Notes under the pieces: generated by a model
Database searches by the model: none
What the model saw: the letters and a program-made list of their open reading frames with translations, nothing else
What the model was told of the DNA's origin: nothing
Shown: piece by piece, positions 63,669-64,000 of the stretch
Layout: each line of letters opens with the position of its first letter
How positions within the stretch are numbered: position 1 is the first letter of the stretch
Program-made: the position numbers and the translations under genes
Origin: Paramecium octaurelia
Taxonomy: Eukaryota > Ciliophora > Oligohymenophorea > Peniculida > Parameciidae
Direction of reading: 5' to 3'
DNA length: 64,000 nt
Assembly: GCA_905182995.1 (NCBI GenBank)
Contig: CAJJDP010000045.1
Location: 315,483-379,482, forward strand

Positions 63669-64000
63669 AATTGATGCTCTATAATATACAATCTTGTAGA
63701 CTATTAGACAATATAATTTATAAGAGAAATACACAGAAATATCATTCGATCATATGGGTAACATATTGGATGATCTCGTTCAAAAATATCTAGATTTTAA
63801 CATTTTACCAGAACATGCTAAAACTAGTACAAATAGAATCTTGCAATTAGAAAACTTAAGCAATTAGGAAAATTAAAATGAGAATGAGAATGAGAATGAA
63901 ATAAATGAATCTGAATTACAAAGCAATAGACCACTTAATCCTAACTCAATCGTTATGATAAATTATTAAATGATATATTATAATAATCTTACCTTTTATN
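62323..64000 (+). CDS. SIZ/PIAS-type SUMO E3 ligase (3' partial)
   Basis: Same start and domains as the copy at 60895, but extending beyond the SP-RING: a helical section (YTILQTIRQYNLQEKY), an EN-repeat (six alternations near 63875-63900) and an Asn-rich end. No TGA is met before the window's final N, so the C-terminus is missing. SUMO E3 ligases transfer SUMO from Ubc9; in Paramecium and Tetrahymena SUMO has been tied to developmental genome rearrangement, which makes the gene of interest. The SP-RING keeps the expected Cys/His ligands. Confidence 0.9.
64000..64000. other. Terminal N (gap at window edge)
   Basis: The last base is N, in the middle of an open reading frame. By analogy with the other two N positions, another contig junction probably follows. 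Confidence 0.7.

Overview
The window reads as a piece of a ciliate somatic (macronuclear) genome, most likely Paramecium. TAA and TAG occur freely inside conserved genes where glutamine is expected, and TGA is the only stop. The DNA is AT-rich. Conserved reading frames are cut by introns of about 20-33 nt, nearly all GTA...TAG, that can be placed exactly because removing them restores the frame. Genes are packed very tightly: 4, 15, 26, 31 and 33 nt between some neighbours and 13 nt between one divergent pair. About 31 protein genes are supported. No RNA gene, transposon or CRISPR array was seen.

Layout. 1-5.5 kb: CAMK-type kinase, SR-protein kinase (SRPK), a small hydrophobic protein, an FKBP/TPR protein. 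5.8-16.9 kb: a long helical protein, a coiled-coil protein with a QRICH2-like end, a Cys-rich mitochondrial-type small protein, a Gln-rich protein, a coiled-coil/PH protein, PP1 catalytic subunit. 16.9-18.75 kb: an AT-rich island without an intact gene. 18.75-27.75 kb: an ABCC-type ABC transporter with a frame break, then Listerin (LTN1). 27.1-29.6 kb: a 1251-bp exact direct repeat around a single N. 29.9-36.8 kb: pseudokinase, polyQ coiled-coil protein, EH-domain protein, membrane alpha/beta hydrolase, small membrane protein. 36.9-44.5 kb: a full TOR kinase. 44.6-51.1 kb: stand-alone response regulator, DBP10/DDX54 helicase, prohibitin, aconitase. 51.2-60.4 kb: mostly lineage-specific proteins, plus a Stm1/SERBP1-like ribosome-binding protein and a catalytically dead dual-specificity phosphatase. 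60.8-64 kb: a PHD + SP-RING SUMO ligase, also repeated exactly around an N and running off the window, whose last base is again N.

There is no operon logic. The content is housekeeping and signalling: phosphorylation (CAMK, SRPK, TOR, PP1, pseudokinase, pseudophosphatase, receiver protein), translation and ribosome biology (LTN1, DBP10, SERBP1-like), mitochondria (prohibitin, probable aconitase, Cys-rich protein) and SUMO. The most notable biology is a TOR whose rapamycin-contact residues are replaced, catalytically dead kinase- and phosphatase-like proteins, a single-domain receiver protein, a polyglutamine protein spelled mostly with reassigned stop codons, and the extreme compaction. The two long direct repeats look like scaffolding artefacts rather than biology.
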